From G039029935 sp039029935 (lineage in GTDB: Bacteria; Chloroflexota; Anaerolineae; Caldilineales; Caldilineaceae): a stretch of 10,403 nt of DNA. The stretch spans positions 1 through 10,403 of the forward strand of contig JBCCFC010000387.1 in assembly GCA_039029935.1 (NCBI GenBank). The letters are read 5' to 3'. The position numbers and the translations under genes were made by a program. The notes under the pieces are model-generated. The model made no database searches. It saw only the letters and a list, made by a program, of their open reading frames with translations, and had not been told where the DNA came from. Below, piece after piece: positions 1-6,909 of this stretch (the first letter of the stretch is position 1; the number at the start of each line of letters is the position of its first letter).

Positions 1-2
1 CG

Positions 3-983
3 CTGACCTATTGTCGTCAGGCGGGCAATCGTCGCAAAGAAGCCAATATGTTGGTGAATATATCCATGGTGCTTGCGGCAGATCACCGGCTAGATGATTA
101 TATCGTCTATCTACATGAGGCATTGGCGATTAATCGGCAGCTAGATTCACGTCGCGGTGAGACCCATGTTTTGCTCATGTTATCTCAAAATCAGAGTATC
201 AAAAACCCGCTCCAGCGTATCGCCCACCTCAAAGATGCCATTGCCATTTATGAGGATTTGGGCGAAGAGGCAACACTAACCAATCCAATTGGCGAATTAA
301 GTCGCGAATATATCCGGCTTGGGCAATATTCTCATGCGCATCAACTCCTAACATCACTCTTGACCCCAAAGCGAGCACTGGAAGATAATGATGTTCACTA
401 TTTGACTACCTGCCATTTGAGCCTTGTGGCTTATTTGCAAGGAGACTCAACAGAGGCGTTGCGCTTGGCAAAACAGGCATTCGCTATACATAATGTAATT
501 CGTTATGACTGGCGCTCATTCTGTTTTATGTGTTTAGGGTATGCACATCTCGCCAAGCAGGAATTTCACCAAGCACAGGCTGCGTTTGTGGATTTGCTCA
601 AGGATTTACAGCAACATGGACATACACAAGTGGAACGCATCCCTCGCACAGGGCTGGCTGAAGTTGCTTACCAGCAAGGACACTATTGCCAGGCACTCAC
701 TGAGGTAGAGCAGCTTCTATCTTATCTGGAGGATGATCCAGACATCGACACCTCCATTGATCATATGGAACAGGTCATCGATTACTTCCGGCTCCACTGG
801 GTATGCTATCAAGTGTTGAAAGCAATGGACGATCCACGTACAGCGGATGTTCTAACCAAAAGTTATGCGAAATTACAACAGTGGGCTGACGGCATTGACG
901 ATGAGCCATTGCGGTTATCTTTTTTGCAAAATGTGGTTGTCAATCGTATGATTATTGAAGAAATGCATAAGTTACAGAACTAA
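3..983 (+). CDS. TPR-repeat protein, C-terminal part (N-terminus outside window)
   Basis: The reading frame is open from base 3, with no stop before the first ATG at 48. The gene therefore almost certainly begins upstream and this is its C-terminal ~326 residues. The protein is all-helical and built of degenerate TPR units, for example an A-A-I-Y-E-D-L-G segment and Y-I-R-L-G-Q-Y-S-H-A. The end, with L-Q-Q-W-A-D-G-I followed by L-R-L-S-F-L-Q-N-V and N-R, resembles the C-terminus of large multidomain regulators in which an AAA/NB-ARC-type ATPase or BTAD/LuxR/cyclase module precedes a TPR tail. In such proteins the TPR part binds partner proteins or senses ligand. The N-terminal effector is not visible, so the exact class is open. 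No signal peptide or membrane segment is seen here. The stop at 981-983 lies only 14 bases before the left repeat of the neighbouring insertion sequence, so the gene ends intact but its original downstream context is lost. Confidence 0.75.
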   Translation: MTYCRQAGNRRKEANMLVNISMVLAADHRLDDYIVYLHEALAINRQLDSRRGETHVLLMLSQNQSIKNPLQRIAHLKDAIAIYEDLGEEATLTNPIGELSREYIRLGQYSHAHQLLTSLLTPKRALEDNDVHYLTTCHLSLVAYLQGDSTEALRLAKQAFAIHNVIRYDWRSFCFMCLGYAHLAKQEFHQAQAAFVDLLKDLQQHGHTQVERIPRTGLAEVAYQQGHYCQALTEVEQLLSYLEDDPDIDTSIDHMEQVIDYFRLHWVCYQVLKAMDDPRTADVLTKSYAKLQQWADGIDDEPLRLSFLQNVVVNRMIIEEMHKLQN

Positions 984-997
984 CTATTGTTGGCATG

Positions 998-1021
998 GTA
1001 TCTGCTCAATAAACAGGGGTA
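998..1021. repeat. Left terminal inverted repeat of the IS66-like element
   Basis: Begins GTATCTGCTCAATAAA and continues into CAGGGGTA. It is the reverse complement of 2825-2848 with a single mismatch at 1014. It starts 14 bases after the TPR gene's stop codon. Confidence 0.85.
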
Positions 1022-1024
1022 GCA

Positions 1025-2701
1025 CTAAATTACGGGTGTAGGTTGAGGAATGAGGTCAGCGAGGTTGGGGAGTTGGTAGGAACGGGAGACGCGGTCGAAG
1101 ACATAGGCGAAAAAATTAACACCCAGCTTTTTAGCAGTCTCAGAAATGGTAGCGAAGGTGTCCCAAGCTTGGAGACCATCTTGGGTACGGGGACCACAGC
1201 TAATTTTGCGTTTGCGAACTCGTTGTCGAGCACCAAGTTCAGCAGCATTGTTGTGGAGAGGTAGGTCGGGGAAATCAAGAGCGAGGAGAAGTTTATGCTT
1301 CTTGGCCTTGGTGCGGGCAATGTACTTGTCAAGCTGGTGGTAACCAGTGGTCTGGGAGAAGAGGGAGTCAAAGTCGTAGCGAAGCTGCTGGGCATCAGGG
1401 GGATTCGGGTTGAGGCAAAACTCAAGAAGTCTCTTGTAAAATCGCCAGAACTCATCAAGGAAGGAGTCCAACAAATGGCGGTGATGCTCAAGAAACGGGG
1501 TGAGCTTTTTGTAGAGTCGCCCCTCATGAACCCAACAAAGGGCATGATGGGTGGTGATACATCCAAACTGAGGTGCGTCATCTGAAAGGAGAATCTCGAT
1601 GACGGGCATATCAGTTTGTGCATTGTAAGCAGTCAGAGCGGCAGCTTCAAAAACGCGTGCCTTGTGTTGCTCTCCAAGCGTCCGTAACTTATTCGATATC
1701 AGGGATTCCATCTCTTCAAGTGTGTATAAGCCGTCTCGAACCCAAGTCTGAACATGAGCCTGAACCCACTTGGGGACTTTGAACTGTTCAAGAAATGCCA
1801 TCGTTTCATCGGTGATTTTTAGCTGTAGTTCCTCAGTCCCCTGCATGAGTTGGATGACAGTCAAGCGGTTCTTGTAGGGTCGAGTAAAATAGGCTGTATA
1901 GTAGGGGTTGCAGAAGATATGGCAATATTGATTTTTCCCGTTTACTCGAGTTCCTGTGTCATCTGTTTGTTGATAGGACGTACTACCCAATCCGGCCTTC
2001 ACAATCGCCTCTTTTTCTTCATGCCACTCTTCGAGGTCTTTTGTCAGAATATTGGAGATTTGTCCTTCTGAGATTGATAGTTCAAAGTTGCCTAAAAATT
2101 CCTGTATTTTTGGCTCTGTCATCCCAGACCCATGATACAATGTGATTATCAGTGTCCGTACCCCTGGCCCAAACTCACCTTCATATCCTGCTGGCATTGG
2201 GGCTAGATAGCTTTTCCCTTCTGACGGTGAGTAATATTTCGCTTTTAGAAAACACGTATTGTTCGGGCTTATTGCTATATCTTGTATCACTACTGACTCA
2301 TACCCTTGGAACTTCACATCCTCTGGTAATTCACTCTTGTCTATTGTCAATTTTTCTTCTTGGTGAATTATCAATGTTGCTTTCTTCTTCTTTTTTCTTC
2401 TCTTTTTTCGGGCTCTTCGTTCTTCTTCTGATGATATATCTTCAGTTCCATCACCAGTATCACCAGCATCACCAGCATCACCAGCATCACCAGTATCATC
2501 ATCTTTCTTGGATGCTTTTATATCCGGTTTACCCTGCTCACCCTTCATCCGGTTTAGCTCGTCTCGTAACTTCTGCACCTCTTCTGCCAACTCTCGATTT
2601 TTACTCGATAGCTCTTCTACCAGATTCGATAGCATCTCTATTATCTTTTTCGCTTCTTCTGGGAACTCTTTCACTTTTTCAACTTTTAATTCTTCTACCA
2701 T
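1025..2701 (-). CDS. IS66-like transposase (DDE)
   Basis: A 558-residue transposase that would cut and join the ends of the surrounding element. The N-terminus (residues ~5-55) is a Glu/Lys/Leu-rich coiled coil. It is followed by a very acidic Gly-Asp repeat (about residues 66-85) and a basic Arg/Lys run (about 94-106). The catalytic core shows T-D-D-T-G-T-R with D247 as first Asp, S-D-D-A-P-Q-F with D374/D375 as second, and N-N-A-A-E with E488 as third. Before the Glu lies C-W-V-H-E-G-R (C389, H392), the Cys/His motif typical of the IS66 insertion domain. The N-terminal Cys-rich zinc finger common in IS66 TnpC is not seen. The ATG at 2701 is the first possible start because an in-frame TAG lies two codons upstream; no strong Shine-Dalgarno is visible. 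The frame is intact, so the enzyme may be active. Length is near the family's usual 500-550. Family-level assignment is firm, subgroup not. Confidence 0.85.
   Translation of the reverse strand: MVEELKVEKVKEFPEEAKKIIEMLSNLVEELSSKNRELAEEVQKLRDELNRMKGEQGKPDIKASKKDDDTGDAGDAGDAGDTGDGTEDISSEEERRARKKRRKKKKKATLIIHQEEKLTIDKSELPEDVKFQGYESVVIQDIAISPNNTCFLKAKYYSPSEGKSYLAPMPAGYEGEFGPGVRTLIITLYHGSGMTEPKIQEFLGNFELSISEGQISNILTKDLEEWHEEKEAIVKAGLGSTSYQQTDDTGTRVNGKNQYCHIFCNPYYTAYFTRPYKNRLTVIQLMQGTEELQLKITDETMAFLEQFKVPKWVQAHVQTWVRDGLYTLEEMESLISNKLRTLGEQHKARVFEAAALTAYNAQTDMPVIEILLSDDAPQFGCITTHHALCWVHEGRLYKKLTPFLEHHRHLLDSFLDEFWRFYKRLLEFCLNPNPPDAQQLRYDFDSLFSQTTGYHQLDKYIARTKAKKHKLLLALDFPDLPLHNNAAELGARQRVRKRKISCGPRTQDGLQAWDTFATISETAKKLGVNFFAYVFDRVSRSYQLPNLADLIPQPTPVI
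2451..2495. repeat. 9-bp tandem repeat inside the IS66-like transposase gene
   Basis: Five in-frame copies of a 9-base unit, TCACCAGCA or TCACCAGTA on the plus strand, at 2451, 2460, 2469, 2478 and 2487. On the coding (minus) strand each copy encodes Gly-Asp-Ala or Gly-Asp-Thr. This gives a flexible acidic linker between the coiled coil and the basic region. The copy number could change by slippage without breaking the frame. Confidence 0.8.
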
Positions 2702-2824
2702 TTTCTACGCTCGTCTTTATATTTACGTCATGGCTATCGCTATCTTTTCGATTGCCGTTTCTACCCTATTCTAACGCCTTTCCATTTGCTTTATGTTAGA
2801 TTTTCGTTTTACTTTTATTTGGCT

Positions 2825-2848
2825 TACCCCTCTTTATTGAGCAGATAC
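2825..2848. repeat. Right terminal inverted repeat of the IS66-like element
   Basis: Ends in TTTATTGAGCAGATAC, the exact reverse complement of 998-1013, with one mismatch in the inner eight bases. The first base after it (2849) begins sequence that reads as conserved IS630 transposase, so the repeat edge and the homology edge coincide. Confidence 0.85.
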
Positions 2849-3757
2849 GACCTGATCGACAACGGACCGGAGGCGGCTGGCTTTGATTAGGGATGTTGGA
2901 GTACTGCCATCATCCAAGAACTCATTGAAAAGCAATTTGGCGTCACTTACAGTACACGATACATCGCTGAGTTGTTGGATAACTTAGGTTATTCTTATCA
3001 ACGTGCCCGATTCGTTTCTGAACACCTCGATGACAGTGACAATGACAACAACTCCGGCCGAAAGACGTGGATGAATGAGACTTGGCCTTCCATTTTGAAA
3101 CTAGCCCAAGAAAAGAATGCCATGATTCTCTTCGAAGATGAGGCTAGTTTTGCGCAATGGGGTTCCCTGAGTTACACATGGTCGCGTAAAGGGCAGCAAC
3201 CCACCATTAAAACCAGTGGAAAGCGTAATTCTTACAAAGCCTTTGGTGCAATTGACTACTTTTCTGGGCAATTCTTCTACTATTGCTTAGATCACCAAGC
3301 CAAAGACAAGACCAAAAGACGTTTTAATTCTGACACCTATGCTGACTTTCTCAAAACGATTCTTGCTAAATCTACTCAGCATATTATTCTCATTCAAGAT
3401 CGTGCCCCCTATCATACCAGTAAGGCCACTCGTACTTTTTTCGAGAACAACGCTTCTCGCTTGACTGCTTTTGACCTCCCTCCCTACTCGCCTGACTTCA
3501 ACCCTATTGAGTACCTCTGGCGTAATGTCAAAAAGTTGGCTTCTCATCTTCGCTATCATCCTACCTTTCAATCTCTCGTTGACAAAGTTGATGACAAACT
3601 CAAGCTTTTCGCTTCTCTTCCTCACGCCATTCTTGGACTCATGGGCAAGTATTCCTCTGACTCTAATCACGAGGCTCCTACTGCTTCTGAGATTGAATCT
3701 TTTACTGCCGCTATACTTCAGGAGGCTGTTCCCTCTATGCTTGAGATTTCTGCTTGA
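2849..3757 (+). pseudogene. IS630-family transposase, 5'-truncated with an in-frame amber codon
   Basis: A DDE transposase of the IS630/Tc1 group. From 2849 the frame reads D-L-I-D-N-G-P-E-A-A-G-F-D, then TAG (2888-2890), then G-C-W-S-T-A-I-I-Q-E-L-I and F-G-V-T-Y-S. This is the usual linker and second helix-turn-helix of the family, with one stop in place of a sense codon (CAG is one base away). The catalytic core is intact: L-F-E-D-E at 3131-3145, I-Q-D-R-A-P-Y-H at 3392-3415, and P-P-Y-S-P-D-F-N-P-I-E-Y-L-W ending near 3520. If read from the TTG at 2972 the product has 261 residues, with D56, D143 and E180. The first DNA-binding domain, roughly 80-100 residues, is missing because the IS66-like element's right end replaces it. 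Without that domain and the matching left terminal repeat it is very unlikely to transpose. The T-rich codon usage differs from the exporter genes and fits foreign origin. Confidence 0.8.
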
Positions 3758-3825
3758 TTCTCCTTGTACATTCCTCTCTGAAATTATACTGCACTAAATG
3801 TGCTTCAAATGTTTTTCTGAAAAAC

Positions 3826-3915
3826 TATACCGACCACTGATGTACCGACTACTGACATACCGACTACTGACATACCGACTACTGACATACCGACTACTGA
3901 CATACAGACCACCAA
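3826..3915. repeat. 15-bp tandem repeat upstream of the exporter operon
   Basis: The unit is CATACCGACTACTGA. Three perfect copies lie at 3856-3900. Before them are two variant copies (3826-3840 TATACCGACCACTGA and 3841-3855 TGTACCGACTACTGA). A decayed copy follows at 3901-3915. The array ends about 190 bases before the ATPase start codon. It could be an array of regulator-binding sites, a remnant of a repetitive coding sequence, or a neutral minisatellite; the sequence does not decide. Confidence 0.85.
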
Positions 3916-4037
3916 GCGTCACATGACCCACATCATGACCTTTAGCACTGTTGATTATGACGGATACAAGCGTATGGTATACAACAAATTCATGTATAAA
4001 TTTTGAGAGTGGGGAACTTTTACGAATATCTTACGTA

Positions 4038-4043
4038 TATGAT
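4038..4043 (+). promoter_or_regulatory. Possible -10 box of the exporter operon promoter
   Basis: TATGAT is one base from the TATAAT consensus and lies about 60 bases before the ATPase start in an AT-rich stretch. The best-spaced -35 candidate, AACTTT at 4015-4020, is poor. The call rests mainly on position and the -10 match. Confidence 0.3.
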
Positions 4044-4091
4044 AGCATATTCATAACATCAACGTTCAATACTTTCCAAACACTACCAGCC

Positions 4092-4097
4092 AAGGAG
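4092..4097 (+). promoter_or_regulatory. Ribosome binding site of the ATPase gene
   Basis: AAGGAG, eight bases before the ATG at 4106. It supports that ATG over the second in-frame ATG at 4115. Confidence 0.75.
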
Positions 4098-4105
4098 CAT
4101 GTTCA

Positions 4106-5110
4106 ATGCAAACGATGGTTCAAACACAAAACCTGTCCAAACAATTTAAACGCGGCGATGGTACAGTGGTCGAAGCCGTTAAAAATGTCAATCTGGACAT
4201 CTATAAGGGCGAGATTTTTAGTCTGCTAGGCCCAAACGGGGCAGGCAAAACCACAACAATTTCCATGATTAGTGGGCTTGTGGACCCTAGTGAGGGCGAT
4301 GCCACCATTGGCGGCTACTCCATTACCAAACAGCCGATTGAAGCCAAGAAACTGATGGGATTTATCCCACAAGAAATTGCCCTTTACCCAGAGTTAAGCG
4401 CACGACAGAATCTGACCTTTTTTGGCAAGATGTATGGCATGGGTGGTGCAGAACTCAACAAGCGCGTGGATGAGGTGCTAGAATTCATCGACCTCACCGA
4501 CCGTCAGAAGGACCGCATTAATACCTTTTCGGGTGGGATGAAGCGACGCGTCAACATCGGCGTCGGCCTATTGCATCGGCCAGAGCTTGTCTATATGGAT
4601 GAGCCAACTGTTGGCATTGACCCGCAAAGTCGTCGTCGTATTCTGGATACGGTGAAACAACTGCGTGATGAGTATGACATGACCGTCCTCTACACCACGC
4701 ATTTGATGGAAGAAGCGCAGGAGTTGAGCGACCGTGTGGGCATCATCGATCATGGTGAAGTGATTGCGCTGGGCACACAGGATGAGCTGACACAGCGTGT
4801 GGGCGAGGAAGATCGGCTAGAGTTTATGACAGGCAACCAGTCTGTGCCAGATGAACTCTTGGCAGAGCTACAGGTATCGGCGGAGGGTGTGACGCGTGTG
4901 ATCTATCAAGCACCAGAGCAAGTGACAGAAGGCAGCGATGAAAGTATCCCTGGCATGGTGACAGCCTTTGCCAAACGGGGACGCACGGCTCTGCCCGCCC
5001 TGATTAATGCGTTGGACGAAGCGAATATCGAAATTCAATCGGTGCAGATTCGTGAACCTGATCTCGAAGCGGTCTTTTTGGCCTTAACGGGTCGTGCATT
5101 ACGCGACTAA
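4106..5110 (+). CDS. ABC-2 type exporter ATP-binding protein
   Basis: The cytoplasmic ATPase (334 residues) that should power the two permeases encoded just downstream. All nucleotide-binding motifs are present: Walker A G-P-N-G-A-G-K-T-T (42-50), Q-loop Q89 in F-I-P-Q-E, signature F-S-G-G-M-K-R-R (141-148), Walker B L-V-Y-M-D-E-P (161-167) with catalytic E166, D-loop G-I-D-P (170-173) and switch H199 in T-T-H-L-M-E-E-A. After about residue 225 comes a ~100-residue C-terminal domain ending in E-P-D-L-E-A-V-F-L-A-L-T-G-R. This is typical of DrrA/CcmA/NatA-like subunits, where the tail contacts the partner or controls turnover. The start is set by AAGGAG eight bases upstream. The stop (5108-5110) is 13 bases before the next gene's ATG, so translation is probably coupled. 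The substrate is not predictable; drug, lipid, polysaccharide or ion export are all known for relatives. Confidence 0.93.
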   Translation: MQTMVQTQNLSKQFKRGDGTVVEAVKNVNLDIYKGEIFSLLGPNGAGKTTTISMISGLVDPSEGDATIGGYSITKQPIEAKKLMGFIPQEIALYPELSARQNLTFFGKMYGMGGAELNKRVDEVLEFIDLTDRQKDRINTFSGGMKRRVNIGVGLLHRPELVYMDEPTVGIDPQSRRRILDTVKQLRDEYDMTVLYTTHLMEEAQELSDRVGIIDHGEVIALGTQDELTQRVGEEDRLEFMTGNQSVPDELLAELQVSAEGVTRVIYQAPEQVTEGSDESIPGMVTAFAKRGRTALPALINALDEANIEIQSVQIREPDLEAVFLALTGRALRD

Positions 5111-5112
5111 TC

Positions 5113-5118
5113 AGGGAG
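5113..5118 (+). promoter_or_regulatory. Ribosome binding site fixing the start of the first permease
   Basis: AGGGAG, five bases before the ATG at 5124 and directly after the ATPase stop. The frame is open further upstream, but only this ATG has a ribosome binding site and gives the usual N-terminus M-N-K-I-L-A-I-T-W-K-E-L. Confidence 0.7.
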
Positions 5119-5123
5119 CAAAC

Positions 5124-6794
5124 ATGAACAAAATACTGGCGATTACATGGAAAGAACTCTATACAACGTTTCGTAGCCGCAACCTGCTGCTCATCATGTT
5201 TATCACCCCGATTATCCTTTCAACCATCATGGGGCTGGCCTTTGGAGGGTTGGGTGGTGGCTCCAGTGCGGCATCGTTTACAGATTTGCCGATTGCCATT
5301 GTCAACTTGGATGAGGGCTTTAGCTTTGATGATGTTGACACAGATGGCGATGGCACACCAGATGACGCTCCCCCTTCCCTTACCGATCTTACGGTTGAGA
5401 TTGGTGGCGAAACCATCAACATCGGTGAGCAACTGCTACAAAACCCCAACCTAGATATTACCGATGCCAACCTCACTGCCCCAGAGGGTGATGCCTTTGG
5501 CTTTGGCGATTTGGTGGCAGGCATTCTGCTCTCCGAGCCTTTCACAGACACCTTTAATGCAACAGATGCGATTACAACAAGCGAAACCAGCACAAGCACA
5601 GCCGGATTTTCGTTTAACATCGAAGATTTGACCTGTTCGTTAATGGATGAGTCTGGGGAAGAGAGTGAAGACCCATTTTTTGGTCTTGAAGGCACATTGG
5701 ATGATCTCTTTGACGCAGTAGCCTTGGACGACCCCGCAACGGCCCGCGCAGGTGTGGATAGTGGCAAGTATGTCGCCGCAGTCATTATCCCCGCTGGCTT
5801 TAGCAATGCCATGTTCCCTCTCTTTGGCGAACCAGAATCAGGCACGGGCGTGGTCGAGGTCTATGGTAACGAGGGCAATCCCATCTCAGCAAGCATTGTC
5901 CAGGCCGTAACCGAGGGGATTGTCAATCAATTTACGCGTCTGAGTATCGCCTTTGAAGCATTGCTTAACACGGGGGCCAACACACTTGTTGCCCAACTCA
6001 GCTTAGATTCGCTGGATAATCTGGACCTAAACAGTTTAGACCTGAGTACATTGGACCCCTCTGCGCTGACAACGCTCCTACAAGGGTTGGACACATCGGC
6101 GATTGAACCACTGGGCTGTCTGCTTGTGCCAGGTGCTGGCAATATCAACGTCAAGCAAGAGCCGCTGACCGAGGTACAAACGCAGAGTAATTTTGCCTTT
6201 ATCCTCATCATCTTGGGGTCAGCACAGGCCATCTTCTTTGCTATGTTCACTGGCATCTTTGGCCTAAACTCCATCTATGAGGAACGCCAACATTGGACGC
6301 TCCAGCGCATGGTGGTCTCGCCAACCCCGCGTGCGTACATCCTGCTGGGCAAACTGCTCGGCAATGTGGCCGTAGTCGCTGCCCAACTGACAATTCTCTT
6401 CCTCTCCTTCACCATCATCGCCAGCCTTGTTGAGGGGACCCCGCTCTTTATCTGGGGCAACAACGTGATCGGACTCCTCCTTGTCATCATCGCCATCAGC
6501 ATCTTTGTTTCTGGGCTCGGTGTACTGCTGGTCGGGCTTGCCAAGACCACGGAGCAGGTCCAGTTCTTTGGCCCCATGATCGCATCAACATTAGGCGCGT
6601 TGGGCGGATCATTTGGCTTCCGTCTGCCACCCGAAGTCGCCTCATTCTCACCCATTTGGTGGGGTGTGGAAGCACTACGCAAGCTGGCTGGCAACGAAAA
6701 TGATATTGGGTTGGCTTTGCTTGTGTTGTTGGGCGGTGGCCTCGTTGTCTTTGCAATTGGGGCATTGCTCTTTAAACGACGGCTTGATCTGTAA
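5124..6794 (+). CDS. ABC-2 type permease with large extracytoplasmic domain
   Basis: Membrane subunit of the exporter, 556 residues. The N-terminus has the family's K-E-L-x-x-x-x-R-x-R motif and a first membrane helix at about 21-43. Residues ~45-355 form a long acidic loop expected outside the membrane. From ~356 come about five more helices, with the conserved cytoplasmic stretch E-E-R-Q-H-W-T-L-Q-R and the following P-T-P-R-A-Y-I-L-L-G-K-L-L-G after the second helix, and a basic K-R-R-L-D-L end. This is the ABC2_membrane_3/YhgE-like architecture. The outer domain is longer than in most such permeases. It carries a D-V-D-T-D-G-D-G-T-P-D-D loop (71-81) resembling a calcium-binding site, a Leu-Asp-rich repeat (292-325) and only two cysteines there (C171, C332), which could pair. 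It lies 13 bases after the ATPase gene and is followed by a hairpin before the second permease. The substrate is unknown. Confidence 0.88.
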   Translation: MNKILAITWKELYTTFRSRNLLLIMFITPIILSTIMGLAFGGLGGGSSAASFTDLPIAIVNLDEGFSFDDVDTDGDGTPDDAPPSLTDLTVEIGGETINIGEQLLQNPNLDITDANLTAPEGDAFGFGDLVAGILLSEPFTDTFNATDAITTSETSTSTAGFSFNIEDLTCSLMDESGEESEDPFFGLEGTLDDLFDAVALDDPATARAGVDSGKYVAAVIIPAGFSNAMFPLFGEPESGTGVVEVYGNEGNPISASIVQAVTEGIVNQFTRLSIAFEALLNTGANTLVAQLSLDSLDNLDLNSLDLSTLDPSALTTLLQGLDTSAIEPLGCLLVPGAGNINVKQEPLTEVQTQSNFAFILIILGSAQAIFFAMFTGIFGLNSIYEERQHWTLQRMVVSPTPRAYILLGKLLGNVAVVAAQLTILFLSFTIIASLVEGTPLFIWGNNVIGLLLVIIAISIFVSGLGVLLVGLAKTTEQVQFFGPMIASTLGALGGSFGFRLPPEVASFSPIWWGVEALRKLAGNENDIGLALLVLLGGGLVVFAIGALLFKRRLDL

Positions 6795-6826
6795 ATAGAA
6801 GAAGAGTTCGCTTCCCAACATTTGGG

Positions 6827-6895
6827 GTTTGACCTTCGGGAGGTAACGATATGCATCGCATATTGTTGTCACGGCCCGAAGGTCTTGCCTCAAAC
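6827..6895 (+). repeat. Large intercistronic inverted repeat (hairpin) between the permease genes
   Basis: GACCTTCGGG (6831-6840) and CCCGAAGGTC (6875-6884) form a perfect 10-bp stem. Inside it, 6842-6854 and 6858-6870 pair over 13 positions including G-U pairs, closed by a three-base loop ATC. Outside it, GTTT (6827-6830) can pair with AAAC (6892-6895) across a bulge. There is no T-run after it, so it is not a classic terminator. It sits in the only long gap of the operon (6795-6923), so it may stabilise or process the mRNA, limit expression of the second permease, or be a small repeat element of REP/MITE type. Confidence 0.8.
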
Positions 6896-6909
6896 TTTGG
6901 TTAGCGGAG

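Larger units (their letters stand above)
998..2848 (-). mobile_element. IS66-like insertion sequence, complete with terminal inverted repeats
   Basis: A 1,851-bp element bounded by inverted repeats at 998-1021 and 2825-2848. The outer 16 bases (GTATCTGCTCAATAAA) are identical, and 23 of 24 positions match overall. It encodes one transposase on the minus strand whose stop lies three bases inside the left repeat. There is no tnpA or tnpB accessory gene, so it belongs with the compact single-gene IS66 relatives. The flanking octamers TTGGCATG (left) and GACCTGAT (right) do not match, so the 8-bp target duplication usual for IS66 is absent. The right flank is IS630 transposase coding sequence and the left flank is not. 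This points to an adjacent deletion or recombination after insertion. Confidence 0.82.
3758..4105. other. Intergenic region ahead of the exporter operon
   Basis: About 350 bases without a convincing gene. It holds the downstream tail of the IS630 remnant, a small AT-rich inverted repeat at 3811-3825 (GTTTTT/AAAAAC), the 15-bp tandem repeat at 3826-3915, a possible promoter around 4038 and the ribosome binding site at 4092. One frame stays open from 3821 to the stop at 4004-4006 and reads the repeats as I-P-T-T-D. It has no start before the repeats and no recognisable similarity, so I do not call it a gene. The right terminal repeat of the IS630 element probably lies here but cannot be placed because its left partner is gone. 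Confidence 0.6.

Noticed and set aside
1030..1623. Long frame on the minus strand overlapping the IS66-like transposase
   Set aside because: It is a shifted reading of the transposase gene, rich in Ser/Pro/Thr with no motifs, while the transposase frame carries the catalytic residues.
2764..2775. Promoter for the IS66-like transposase (TAGAAT on the minus strand)
   Set aside because: No acceptable -35 at the right distance, and AT-rich sequence gives such matches by chance.
2152..2799. Plus-strand frame antisense to the transposase, His/Leu/Ser-rich
   Set aside because: Its composition is explained by the reverse complement of the Asp-Gly repeat and the Lys/Glu codons; no ribosome binding site or family match.
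1022..3799. Shared GCACTAAAT at 1022-1030 and 3791-3799, possible ends of a larger composite element
   Set aside because: Only nine bases match, in the same orientation, and the surrounding bases differ. The IS66-like element already has better ends.
3821..4006. Open frame reading I-P-T-T-D repeats and ending in a Lys/Tyr-rich tail, a possible small or remnant gene
   Set aside because: There is no start codon before the repeats, no ribosome binding site and no recognisable family. A repeat length divisible by three keeps a frame open by chance.
5159..5845. Minus-strand frame inside the first permease
   Set aside because: Ser/Pro-rich antisense shadow of an established membrane protein gene, with no motifs.
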